From: JAHEJA01 sp965657215
GTDB lineage: Bacteria > Pseudomonadota > Alphaproteobacteria > Rhodobacterales > Rhodobacteraceae
Assembly: GCA_965657215.1 (NCBI GenBank)
Contig: CBFHNR010000027.1
Location: forward strand, 1-34,158
Direction: 5' to 3'
Length of the DNA: 34,158 nt
Under the pieces are notes generated by a model, which was not told the DNA's origin, searched no databases, and worked only from the letters and a program-made list of their open reading frames with translations. A program made the translations under genes and the position numbers. Numbering within the stretch: position 1 is the stretch's first letter; the number at the start of each line of letters is the position of its first letter. Of the stretch, positions 1 to 9,100 are shown piece after piece.

Positions 1-77
1 GTTTTGCCGTGGTCAACGTGACCAATCGTGCCGATGTTGCAGTGCGGTTTACTGCGGTCAAACTTTTCCTTTGCCAT
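1..77 (-). CDS. tuf: Elongation factor Tu, N-terminal fragment (runs off window)
   Basis: This is the start of an EF-Tu gene whose body lies beyond the left edge. The first residues read MAKEKFDRSKPHCNIGTIGH and continue into VDHGKT, the P-loop of the translational GTPase that delivers aminoacyl-tRNA to the ribosome. An AAGGAGG ribosome binding site lies a few bases upstream of the ATG at 75-77. It is the last gene of the str operon, 78 bases after fusA. That gap holds two short inverted repeats (101-120, and 141-155 touching the fusA stop) that may be processing or attenuation hairpins. A second, separate tuf 3' end lies at the right edge of the window. Confidence 0.97.
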   Translation of the reverse strand, partial: MAKEKFDRSKPHCNIGTIGHVDHGK

Positions 78-155
78 GATGGCCTCCTTAGGTTTGGGAG
101 GTGCACGCCCGAACATGCACCGCTTTTTGGGTCCCCGTAGGGCGCTTTAAGCGCC

Positions 156-2273
156 TTACGCGAATTTCGCTTGGATCTCTTCAGAGATGTTATTTGGAAC
201 TGGCTCGTAGTGGTCGAACTGCATCGAGAACTGCGCGCGTCCAGAAGACATTGAGCGCAATGTGTTGATGTACCCGAACATGTTCGCCAATGGCACGAAT
301 GAGTCAATCGCAACTGCGTTACCGCGTGGTTCTTGACCTGTGACTTGACCGCGACGTGATGTCAAATCGCCGATGATACCGCCTGTGTATTCTTCAGGTG
401 TGATCACTTCGACCTTCATGATTGGCTCAAGCAATTTCGCGCCCGCTTTTCTCATGCCTTCACGCATACACATACGTGCCGCGATTTCGAACGCAAGAAC
501 AGAGGAGTCAACGTCGTGGTATTTACCGTCGATCAGCGCAACTTTAAAGTCGATCACTGGGAAGCCAGCCAATGGGCCGCTATCCATGACAGAGTTAATA
601 CCTTTTTCAACACCTGGGATGTATTCTTTTGGAACAGATCCACCAACGATGCGGCTTTCGAATGAATAGCCTTCGCCAGGCTCTGTCGGAGAAATGATCA
701 TTTTCACTTCGCCAAACTGACCAGAACCACCAGATTGTTTCTTGTGCGTATAAGTGTGCTCAACTTCGTGGCCGATTGTTTCACGGTAAGCCACCTGTGG
801 CGCACCAATGTTCGCTTCGACTTTGAATTCACGCTTCATACGATCAACAAGAATATCGAGGTGAAGTTCGCCCATACCCTTCATGATTGTTTGACCAGAT
901 TCGAGATCTGTTTCAACGCGGAAAGAGGGGTCTTCAGCTGATAGACGCTGTAGCGCGATACCCATTTTTTCTTGGTCGCCTTTTGTCTTAGGCTCAACAG
1001 CAATCTCGATCACAGGATCAGGGAATGTCATTGTTTCTAGAACAACAGGATCGTTGACAGCACAAAGTGTGTCACCCGTAGTTGTATCCTTAAGACCGCC
1101 AAGCGCGATAATGTCACCTGCAAATGCTTCTGTGATTTCATCACGGTCATTTGAGTGCATGATCATCATACGGCCAACGCGTTCTTTTTTACCCTTAGTC
1201 GAGTTCAAGAAGCTGTCGCCCTTTTCCAGTTTACCAGAGTAAATCCGTGTAAATGTCAAAGAACCAACGAACGGGTCGTTCCAGATTTTAAACGCAAGCG
1301 CAGAGAACGGCATGTCATCATCCGCACGACGTGCGATGTCACGTGTTTCTGTTTCGTCGCCTGGCTTAAAGCCCATGTAATCAACAACGTCGAGCGGGCT
1401 TGGAAGATAGTCAACAACCGCGTTGAGCAAAGGCTGAACACCTTTGTTTTTGAACGCAGAGCCACCCAAGACAGGCACGAATGCCATGCTCAATGTGCCC
1501 TTACGGATCAACTGGCGAAGTGTTGCGATATCTGGCTCGTTACCTTCAAGGTATTCCATCATCGCGTCGTCGTCTTGCTCAACAGCAGCTTCAACCAAAG
1601 TTGAGCGCCACTTGTCCGCTAGATCCTTCAACGAGTCACGGATCGGAGCTTTGACCCAAGATGCACCAAGGTCTTCGCCCTGCCACAACCACTCTTCCAT
1701 AGTGACCAAGTCAACCAAACCTTCAAGCTCAGTTTCCGCACCAATTGGGAACGCGATCGGAACAGCACGTGTGCCTGTACGATCTTCGACCATTTCTACA
1801 CAGTTAAAGAAGTCCGCGCCGATTTTGTCCATTTTGTTGACAAAAACCATACGTGGAACTTTGTAACGGTCGGCCTGACGCCAAACTGTTTCTGTTTGAG
1901 GCTCAACACCAGCGTTCGCATCCAAAACACAAACCGCGCCATCGAGAACCGCCAAAGAACGTTCAACCTCAATAGTGAAGTCAACGTGGCCTGGTGTGTC
2001 GATGATGTTTAGGCGGTGCTTTGGGCTGTCGGCTGTTTCACCATCTTCTGTGCGTTCCCAAAATGTGGTTGTCGCAGCAGAGGTAATGGTAATTCCGCGC
2101 TCTTGCTCTTGCTCCATGTGGTCCATGGTCGCGGCGCCATCGTGCACTTCGCCGATGTTGTGCTCTTTACCAGTGTAATAAAGGATGCGTTCTGAACAGG
2201 TTGTTTTACCTGCATCAATATGCGCCATAATACCGAAGTTACGGTATAGTTCGAGTGGATATTCGCGTGCCAT
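156..2273 (-). CDS. fusA: Elongation factor G
   Basis: EF-G is the GTPase that drives tRNA-mRNA translocation on the ribosome and, with RRF, recycles it. The 705-residue length is normal for the family. The G1 motif AHIDAGKT is at residues 17-24, DTPGH at 92-96 and NKMD at 146-149. The rest carries the usual EF-G domains II to V, ending MFGYINTLRSMSSGRAQFSM and a short tail. It lies 23 bases downstream of rpsG and upstream of tuf in the classic rpsL-rpsG-fusA-tuf order, so it is presumably transcribed from the promoter ahead of rpsL. Nothing is odd about it. Confidence 0.98.
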   Translation of the reverse strand: MAREYPLELYRNFGIMAHIDAGKTTCSERILYYTGKEHNIGEVHDGAATMDHMEQEQERGITITSAATTTFWERTEDGETADSPKHRLNIIDTPGHVDFTIEVERSLAVLDGAVCVLDANAGVEPQTETVWRQADRYKVPRMVFVNKMDKIGADFFNCVEMVEDRTGTRAVPIAFPIGAETELEGLVDLVTMEEWLWQGEDLGASWVKAPIRDSLKDLADKWRSTLVEAAVEQDDDAMMEYLEGNEPDIATLRQLIRKGTLSMAFVPVLGGSAFKNKGVQPLLNAVVDYLPSPLDVVDYMGFKPGDETETRDIARRADDDMPFSALAFKIWNDPFVGSLTFTRIYSGKLEKGDSFLNSTKGKKERVGRMMIMHSNDRDEITEAFAGDIIALGGLKDTTTGDTLCAVNDPVVLETMTFPDPVIEIAVEPKTKGDQEKMGIALQRLSAEDPSFRVETDLESGQTIMKGMGELHLDILVDRMKREFKVEANIGAPQVAYRETIGHEVEHTYTHKKQSGGSGQFGEVKMIISPTEPGEGYSFESRIVGGSVPKEYIPGVEKGINSVMDSGPLAGFPVIDFKVALIDGKYHDVDSSVLAFEIAARMCMREGMRKAGAKLLEPIMKVEVITPEEYTGGIIGDLTSRRGQVTGQEPRGNAVAIDSFVPLANMFGYINTLRSMSSGRAQFSMQFDHYEPVPNNISEEIQAKFA

Positions 2274-2296
2274 TATATTGAGCCCTTAGAAATAGT

Positions 2297-2767
2297 TTAC
2301 CAGCGGTAATGGCTAAACGCTTTGTTCGCGTCGGCCATTTTATGTGTATCTTCGCGCTTTTTAACCGCAGAACCACGAGAGTTCACTGCGTCCAAAAGCT
2401 CACCTGCTAGGCGTTCTTCCATTGTGTTTTCGTTGCGTGAACGTGATGCAGAGATCAACCAACGGATGGCCAACGCTTCGCGGCGTTCTGTACGAACTTC
2501 AACAGGCACCTGATATGTCGCACCACCAACACGGCGTGAGCGAACTTCGACAGATGGCTTGATGTTATCAAGTGCTTCGTGGAACACTTCGACTGGCGCA
2601 CGTTTGATCTTGGACTCGACACGGTCGAGAGCATTGTAAACGATTTTTTCAGCGACAGATTTTTTACCATCAATCATGAGGTTGTTCATGAATTTAGACA
2701 ATACGCGATCGCCAAACTTGGCGTCGGGTAGGATTTCGCGTTTTTCAGCGGCGTGACGACGGGACAT
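2297..2767 (-). CDS. rpsG: 30S ribosomal protein S7
   Basis: S7 is a primary assembly protein of the 30S head and contacts the E-site tRNA. The product has 156 residues, begins MSRRHAAEKREILPDAKFGD and contains the family signature around DGKKSVAEKIVYNAL. It sits 12 bases after rpsL and 23 bases before fusA, so the three genes form one transcription unit. In gammaproteobacteria S7 is the translational repressor of the str operon. The 12-base rpsL-rpsG gap is too short for the long regulatory structure known from E. coli, so that mode of control cannot be assumed here. Confidence 0.98.
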   Translation of the reverse strand: MSRRHAAEKREILPDAKFGDRVLSKFMNNLMIDGKKSVAEKIVYNALDRVESKIKRAPVEVFHEALDNIKPSVEVRSRRVGGATYQVPVEVRTERREALAIRWLISASRSRNENTMEERLAGELLDAVNSRGSAVKKREDTHKMADANKAFSHYRW

Positions 2768-2779
2768 TTGTTATTCCTC

Positions 2780-3151
2780 TTACTTCGGACGCTTCGCGCC
2801 ATATTTGGAGCGGCGTTGCTTACGATCTTTAACACCTTGTGTGTCAAGAACACCGCGAAGGATGTGGTAGCGAACACCAGGAAGGTCTTTTACACGACCG
2901 CCACGGATAAGAACAACAGAGTGCTCTTGGAGGTTGTGCTTTTCACCAGGGATATAGCTGATAACTTCGAAGCCATTTGTAAGACGCACTTTGGCAACTT
3001 TACGCATCGCTGAGTTAGGTTTCTTAGGAGTCGTTGTATAAACACGCGTACAGACGCCACGTTTTTGTGGACACTGCTCTAGGTGTTGTGACTTCGACCG
3101 TTTTACTTTGGGCTGCCGTGGTTTACGGATCAGCTGTTGAATAGTTGGCAT
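2780..3151 (-). CDS. rpsL: 30S ribosomal protein S12
   Basis: S12 lies at the decoding centre of the 30S subunit. The start is set at the ATG at 3149-3151, which gives the standard 123-residue protein beginning MPTIQQLIRK. The frame stays open for 32 more codons upstream, but that extension is not S12-like. Lys43 (in the TTPKKPNSA segment) and Lys88 are both present, the streptomycin-sensitive wild-type state, and Asp89, the methylthiolation site, is also present. The ribosome binding site before this ATG is weak. It is the first gene of the str operon and has a long leader of roughly 220 bases. Confidence 0.97.
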   Translation of the reverse strand: MPTIQQLIRKPRQPKVKRSKSQHLEQCPQKRGVCTRVYTTTPKKPNSAMRKVAKVRLTNGFEVISYIPGEKHNLQEHSVVLIRGGRVKDLPGVRYHILRGVLDTQGVKDRKQRRSKYGAKRPK

Positions 3152-3328
3152 TCCGGTTAATCCCCGTTTCGCTCTCACACATGTGTCATGCACAGGGCCA
3201 ATCCCCATGCGGCTCATTTTTGCGTGCTTTGCGCGTCCACAAAACACAAAGACCGCATGCGTCCCCTCTTTCGCGGGAACGACGCGGTGGGTTTCCAGAG
3301 GATCGAGGCATAGGCCTGGATCTTGACC

Positions 3329-3344
3329 ACTTCAAATTTGAAGT
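3329..3344. repeat. 16-bp perfect palindrome in the rpsL leader
   Basis: The sequence ACTTCAAATTTGAAGT is a perfect palindrome. It lies about 37 bases downstream of the predicted -10 box of the rpsL promoter, so near +30 of the transcript. It could be a dimeric regulator site or a short RNA hairpin. The function is unknown. Apart from this, the promoter and some G/C-rich sequence, I see nothing else in 3152-3530. Confidence 0.6.
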
Positions 3345-3380
3345 CGGCGGCGGGGCGACCCCCTGTGCCGAGATAGTGGG

Positions 3381-3409
3381 CGTATAGGGGGAGTCGGAGG
3401 TATTGTCAA
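3381..3409 (-). promoter_or_regulatory. Promoter of the rpsL-rpsG-fusA-tuf operon
   Basis: On the minus strand a perfect -35 box TTGACA (3404-3409) is followed by 17 bases and TATACG (3381-3386, four of six matches to TATAAT). Spacing and orientation suit sigma-70 transcription toward rpsL. The predicted start is near 3374, giving a leader of about 220 bases. Confidence 0.6.
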
Positions 3410-3530
3410 CAGACCTAAACGAGTCCCCATAGTCACATCAAAGCCGCGTCGAATAGGAACCGCTTGGCTGTCGATATAGGGTGGTCTATAGTTGGGTAAC
3501 ACAGACAGTACAACCAAAAGGTCAAGTCAT

Positions 3531-4334
3531 TTGCAAGTTATCGGTATTTGTCGGTTTTCCTATCCCGCACTAGGGGGATTTCAGGTTGAGCACACAACGA
3601 CAGACCAGCGGATTGAGTATTTATACAAAGATGAAATCCTAGGCTTTCGACTTAAAACCTTTGAGTATTTGACCCTGCCCTCGATCAAGAATCAAAGCGA
3701 TCAAGACTTTACCTTTATCGTTTTGATTGGGGATAGCCTGCCGACTTATGCCAAAGAGCACCTGCAGGCGTTGTGCAAGGACGTCGCCCCAGTCAAGATT
3801 ATCGAATTGCCCCCCCTTCCCCACCGAGAGGCCGCTTTGGCAGCTTTTGAACGGGTTCGCGATCCCGATCAAATAAGTGTTCAGTTTCGGTTAGATGATG
3901 ATGCGGTGTCTGAGTATTTCGTCAGCTCACTCAAAGATGTCGCCGAGGCCTCGGACTATATATTGCGGGTCAGCAATAAGGTCGGCATCGATTTCAACAG
4001 CGGTTATGCGGTTCGCTTTGGCCCTCATGGGCTTGAGGCCTGCGATATTCGCCGGCCCTATTTGACGCCGGCTCTTGGTGTTATGATGCGCCCTGGTTTG
4101 AACAAGACCGTTTTGCATTTCCCACATCAGAGATTTGCCGAGCTTATGCCGACAGTCACCTTTCCAGATCCGCCAATGTATCTGCGCTGTTTTCATGAGT
4201 GGAATGATTCAACACAAACACGCCCCTCGCCCAAATTTGCCTATCAAGAGCTGTCGTCTGAGACTGAGGAGCTTTTCTTAGATGTGTTTGGCGTCGATAA
4301 CGCCTCGATCAAAGCGTGGCAGAGCGCGCTTTAA
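3531..4334 (+). CDS. Putative rhamnosyltransferase-family glycosyltransferase
   Basis: The product resembles the family annotated as putative rhamnosyl transferase (Pfam Rhamno_transf). It opens with the typical CRFSYPALGGFQ segment (residues 7-18) and carries an RLDDD motif at 120-124, probably the metal and nucleotide-sugar binding DxD-type motif. The start is taken as TTG at 3531, giving 267 residues, because the family begins at this point and an AAAAGG sequence lies upstream. A TTG at 3492 would add 13 residues with no family resemblance. No signal peptide or membrane segment is seen, so it is probably cytoplasmic and acts in surface polysaccharide or glycan modification. The 3' end overlaps the convergent transporter gene by 26 bases. 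It is not near other polysaccharide genes, so the acceptor is unknown. Confidence 0.75.
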   Translation: MQVIGICRFSYPALGGFQVEHTTTDQRIEYLYKDEILGFRLKTFEYLTLPSIKNQSDQDFTFIVLIGDSLPTYAKEHLQALCKDVAPVKIIELPPLPHREAALAAFERVRDPDQISVQFRLDDDAVSEYFVSSLKDVAEASDYILRVSNKVGIDFNSGYAVRFGPHGLEACDIRRPYLTPALGVMMRPGLNKTVLHFPHQRFAELMPTVTFPDPPMYLRCFHEWNDSTQTRPSPKFAYQELSSETEELFLDVFGVDNASIKAWQSAL

Positions 4335-5187
4335 CCACACGCTCACGCCACATGGTGAAGGCCCCTGCCCCAACGATCAGACCCGCTCCGAGCAAGACCA
4401 GCGGCTCTGGCCATTCGTCAAAGACAAAAGCGCCTAAGAGCAGCGCCCAGAGCAAGCCCGTGTAGCGAAAGAAGGCCACATGCGCCATATCACCCACGCG
4501 CATGACCATCACACTCAAGAGATAGCCAAGGCTCACGATAAGGGCCGCTAGACCGATATAGGCGCTTACCCCAGTCGACACAGGTTCCCATGTTTGAAAA
4601 AGAGACAGACCCGCGGCCAATGCTAGAACACTGATCGAGGCTGTAAGCGTGACAAAGAGCGAGGGGACAGATTTCGACATGCGGCGCGTGATCAAATCGC
4701 GCAGAGTGACGAAGCCCACAGAGATCAAAGCATATGTCGTGTTGATGTCAAATCCATTTGCCTTGGGTTGCACGATCAAGATCATACCGACAAACCCCAC
4801 GGCAATCGCAAGGGCCCGTCGCCAACCAATCGCTTCGCCATAAAAGACAAATCCACCCAGAGCCACAGTCAGGGGCAAGAGCTGTAAAATAGCAATCAAG
4901 TTTGCAATTGGCATATTCGCAAGCGCGGTCAAAAAGAAAACTGCCGCGCCGGCCTCGCTAAAGGCGCGCAAGGCAACATAGGTCCAATCGCGCCGTGACA
5001 AGGACACCCGCAATACGCCATAGGCAAGGCAGAGTGCGGCCACCAAGGCCGTCGTGAGCAGCCCGCGCAATGTCATGGCTTGGAACAAAGGAACGCTCCC
5101 AAGAGCAAGCTTCATGAAGGTGTCATTCAAGACAAAGGCGGCCATGCTGAAGGTCATCAATACGGCACCGCGATAGTTATCTGTCAT
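4309..5187 (-). CDS. DMT-superfamily (EamA-type) transporter
   Basis: This 292-residue, strongly hydrophobic protein shows about ten membrane segments arranged as two EamA halves, the layout of drug/metabolite transporters. The first half starts GAVLMTFSMAAFVLNDTFMK and includes the AIGWRRALAIAVGFVGMILI segment. The second half ends with VLLGAGLIVGAGAF and a short basic tail. Family members usually export amino acids, amines or other small metabolites across the inner membrane. The substrate cannot be read from sequence. Its 3' end overlaps the 3' end of the convergent glycosyltransferase by 26 bases with no room for separate terminators. It is transcribed alone. Confidence 0.85.
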   Translation of the reverse strand: MTDNYRGAVLMTFSMAAFVLNDTFMKLALGSVPLFQAMTLRGLLTTALVAALCLAYGVLRVSLSRRDWTYVALRAFSEAGAAVFFLTALANMPIANLIAILQLLPLTVALGGFVFYGEAIGWRRALAIAVGFVGMILIVQPKANGFDINTTYALISVGFVTLRDLITRRMSKSVPSLFVTLTASISVLALAAGLSLFQTWEPVSTGVSAYIGLAALIVSLGYLLSVMVMRVGDMAHVAFFRYTGLLWALLLGAFVFDEWPEPLVLLGAGLIVGAGAFTMWRERVVKARSATL

Positions 5188-5442
5188 CTCTTTGTCTTTC
5201 TTATCCTGTCGCTACAAAGCCATCTAACGCCCATTCATAACAGGTTTCCAGTCTGGATGACGTGCCTTTTGCGCTTTTACGAAGGGACATAAGGAAACAA
5301 CCGGACGTTTGCCTCATTATCTTGATCGCATTTCCCAAAATGATACTAATGGCTTTGCCTAAGTGCCAAAACGGAATTCGGGACGGACGGCTCGTCTGAT
5401 GTGACGGTCACATCAAAAAAACATCATACCGGAGCGAAACAA

Positions 5443-5910
5443 ATGAACCTTGATCCGAAAACCGACCTGACATTTACCCGCACACTCAATGCGCCACGTT
5501 TGCTGCTTTGGGAATGCTGGACAACGCCAAACCATATCAAGCATTTTTTCGTACCAAAACCGCATCGGATAGAAGCTTGTGACATTGATCTTCGGGTCGG
5601 CGGAAAATTCAACACGACAATGAACGTCGAGGGAAATGTGATGGTGAATGAAGGCATCTTTCTCGAAATTATTGATGGCGAGCGACTTGTCTTTACCGAC
5701 ACTTATAGCGAAGGCTGGAAGCCTGCCGCTGATCCGTTCATGACAGCTATTATCGACTTTGCTGATGATGGGAAGGGCGGAACGCTCTACACGGCGACGG
5801 CCCGTCACCGCTCGCCAGAGACCCGTCAGAGCCACGAAGACATGGGCTTCTATCAAGGCTGGGGCACCGTCGCGACACAACTAGAGGACTACGCCCAGTC
5901 CCTTATGTGA
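5443..5910 (+). CDS. SRPBCC / AHSA1-like protein
   Basis: The product belongs to the START-like SRPBCC fold, AHSA1 (activator of Hsp90 ATPase homologue 1-like) subgroup. Visible marks are FTRTLNAPRLLLWECWTTPN near the N-terminus, DLRVGGKFNTTM in the middle and the C-terminal helix FYQGWGTVATQLEDYAQSLM. The ATG at 5443 is chosen because GGAG lies eight bases upstream and the family begins here, giving 155 residues. An upstream GTG at 5401 is less likely. Proteins of this group form a hydrophobic pocket and are often encoded next to an ArsR-type regulator, but none is present here. The ligand is unknown. The 255 bases before it hold no gene or clear promoter. Confidence 0.85.
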   Translation: MNLDPKTDLTFTRTLNAPRLLLWECWTTPNHIKHFFVPKPHRIEACDIDLRVGGKFNTTMNVEGNVMVNEGIFLEIIDGERLVFTDTYSEGWKPAADPFMTAIIDFADDGKGGTLYTATARHRSPETRQSHEDMGFYQGWGTVATQLEDYAQSLM

Positions 5911-6058
5911 CCGACACCGCATTTCAGAGACATCATTAAGACGCTTTAAAGTCATGTCCGGGCATGGCTACCTTGTTTGCCACATAATGAATTGTTCTCT
6001 CGTTGGTTTCTAGCGGTCTGTTAGTCATCCCTCCCTGTTTTGGTGGGACGAGAGTTGG

Positions 6059-6090
6059 AAATAAAAAAGCACCCACCAAATGGCGGGTGC
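6059..6090 (-). terminator. Rho-independent terminator of the rpoBC operon
   Basis: On the minus strand a 9-bp stem (6069-6090, with one G-U pair and an AUUU loop) is followed by a T-rich run (TTTTTTATTT). It starts 27 bases after the rpoC stop and should end the rplJ-rplL-rpoB-rpoC transcript. Confidence 0.9.
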
Positions 6091-6116
6091 TCTCTAGTAT
6101 AGGTCGTAGGACAGAC

Positions 6117-9100
6117 TTAGTCGTCGTTGCTTGCCTCAGGTGCGGCCAAGGCCACGGCCTGTTCCGCCTCTTCGCGACGCGCTTCGATGACGACGTTGTC
6201 ACGCTCGGTTGCGATACGACGGACACGCTGTGTCGCGCCACCTGTTCCCGCAGGGATCAAGCGACCAACAATGACGTTTTCCTTGAGACCGACAAGCTTG
6301 TCACGTTTGCCCTGAACAGAAGATTCTGTGAGAACACGTGTCGTTTCTTGGAACGACGCTGCGGAAATAAAGGAGCGTGTTTGAAGCGACGCTTTGGTGA
6401 TCCCCAAGAGGATTGGTTCACCCTGTGCAGGGCGGCCCCCTTTGGACAGCGCTTTTTCATTTGCTTGGTCGAATTCAATTTTATCGACGTGCTCGCCTTT
6501 GAGAAGCGTTGTGTCACCGCTTTCAGAAATTTCCCATTTCTGAAGCATCTGACGAACGATCACTTCGACGTGCTTGTCGTTGATTTTCACACCTTGCAGA
6601 CGATAAACGTCCTGAACTTCGTCGATCATATAGTTGGCAAGTGCCTCGATCCCCATAATCGCAAGAATGTCATGCGGTGCTGGGTTGCCGTCCATGATGT
6701 AGTCACCCTTCTGAACGAAGTCACCTTCGGCCACAGGGATGTGCTTGCCTTTAGGAACCATGTATTCAACTGGATCACGGCTATCATCAACGGGTTCAAT
6801 CGAGATGCGACGCTTGTTCTTGTAGTCGCGGCCATAGCGCACGTAACCATCGATTTCAGCGATGATTGCGTGATCTTTTGGACGACGGGCTTCGAACAAT
6901 TCAGCAACGCGTGGAAGACCACCTGTAATGTCCTTGGTTTTCGCGCCTTCACGAGGAATACGCGCAACAACATCACCTGCTTTGATCTCTTGACCGTCTT
7001 CGACAGACAAGATGGCATCAACAGACATTGGGTATGTGATCGGGTTTCCTGCGTCATTGCGCACAGGTTCGCCATCGGCACCAACCAAGATGATTTCAGG
7101 CTTGAGTTCGTTGCCTTTGAGCGCAGCGCGCCAATCCACAACGATCTTTTGTGTCATACCTGTTGCATCATCGGTTTCCTCACGAACAGCGACACCATTG
7201 ACGAGGTCAACATGTTTCGCAGTCGCGTCTTTTTCCGCGATGATCGGCAATGTGTATGGATCCCACTCAAACAATTTGTCGCCACGGGCCACTTTGGCGC
7301 CCTCTTTGACAAAGACTTTCGTGCCGTAACCCAACTTGTGGCTCGCGCGCTCTTCGCCTTGTTCGTCGAGGATGCGCAACTTCATGTTACGACCCATAAC
7401 GAGCGTTTCGCCATTCGAGTTTTCCAGTGTCATTGCATTTTCGAATGCAATTTTACCTTCTTGGCTGGCTTCGAGGAAGGATTGCTGACCACCTTGAGCA
7501 ACACCACCAATGTGGAATGTCCGCATTGTTAGCTGTGTACCTGGTTCACCGATGGACTGCGCGGCAATAATACCCACAGCTTCACCAATGTTCACAATCG
7601 TACCGCGTGCTAGGTCACGTCCGTAACATTTCGCACAAACGCCATCTTCTGCTTCACAGGTCAATGGGCTGCGGATACGTGCAGATTGCAAGCCGCTCTC
7701 GTCGATCGCATCAGCGAGCAATTCGTCGATGATCTGACCTTCTTTGACAAGAATTTCTTCTGTGCCAGGACGCATGATGTCTTCTGCCGCTGTACGACCC
7801 AAGACGCGTTCCGCCAATGAGGAAATCACTTCGCCATCATTCACCGCTGGTTCCGCAGTGATTGAGTTTTCAGTTCCACAGTCGTTCATGCGAACGATAC
7901 AGTCCTGAGCAACGTCAACCAAACGACGGGTTAGGTAACCAGAGTTCGCAGTTTTCAACGCCGTATCTGAAAGACCCTTACGCGCACCGTGGGTGGAGTT
8001 AAAGTATTCGAGAACGGTCAAACCTTCTTTAAAGTTTGAGATGATCGGTGTTTCGATAATGTCGCCATTCGGCTTTGCCATCAAACCACGCATACCGCCC
8101 AGCTGTTTCATCTGCGTCACAGAACCACGCGCACCAGAGTGGGCCATCATGTAAACCGAGTTCGGTTCCATTTCTGAGCCATCTTCATCACGCTTGTTTG
8201 CTGAGATGGTGTTCATCATCGCGTCGGTGACTTTGTCGTTACACTTGGACCAAGCATCCACAACTTTGTTGTACTTTTCGCCCTGAGTGATCAGACCGTC
8301 CATGTACTGTTGTTCAAAGTCTTTCACTTGACCACGTGTTTCATCAACAAGACCCCATTTGTTATCAGGGATAACCATATCGTCTTTACCGAACGAAATG
8401 CCCGCTTTGAACGCTTCGCGGAAACCCATTGTCATGATCTGATCACAGAAGATGACGGATTCTTTTTGACCGCAATAACGATAAACCGTGTCGATGACTT
8501 TTTGTACGTCTTTCTTACGAAGCAAGTTGTTCACAAGATCAAACGGAGCCTTCGCATTCTTAGGAAGCAAGGATCCCAAACGCACACGACCTGGTGTGGT
8601 TTCAAAGCGCTTGAAGACTTCGTTACCTTCGTTGTCGATTTGAGAAATACGCGCTTGAACTTTGGCGTGAAGGTGAACTTCGCCTGTGTCCAAGGCATAT
8701 TGCACTTCTTCGATAGAACTAAAGATCATACCTTCGCCCTTCATGCCTTCGCGCATGATGGTCGTATAATAGATCCCCAAAATCATATCCTGTGATGGAA
8801 CGATGATCGGTGCGCCGTTTGCTGGCGACAGAACGTTGTTCGTTGACATCATCAAAACGCGCGCTTCCAATTGTGCCTCAAGGCTCAATGGAACGTGAAC
8901 CGCCATTTGGTCACCGTCAAAGTCCGCGTTAAACGCAGAACAGACCAACGGGTGAAGCTGGATAGCCTTGCCTTCGATCAAAACGGGTTCAAAGGCTTGG
9001 ATGCCCAAACGGTGCAAAGTAGGCGCACGGTTGAGCATGACGGGGTGTTCACGGATCACTTCATCCAAGATATCCCAAACTTCGGGACGCTCTTTTTCCA

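Noticed and set aside
3152..3247. N-terminal extension of S12 to 155 residues
   Set aside because: The extra residues are not S12-like and the standard 123-residue start fits the family exactly.
5413..5880. Minus-strand open frame of 155 codons opposite the SRPBCC gene
   Set aside because: It is fully antisense to a well-supported gene and has no recognisable domain or ribosome binding site.
6003..7532. Long open frame on the plus strand (509 codons) opposite rpoC
   Set aside because: It lies antisense to the 3' part of rpoC, is rich in Cys, Phe and His as expected from a shadow frame, and resembles no protein family.
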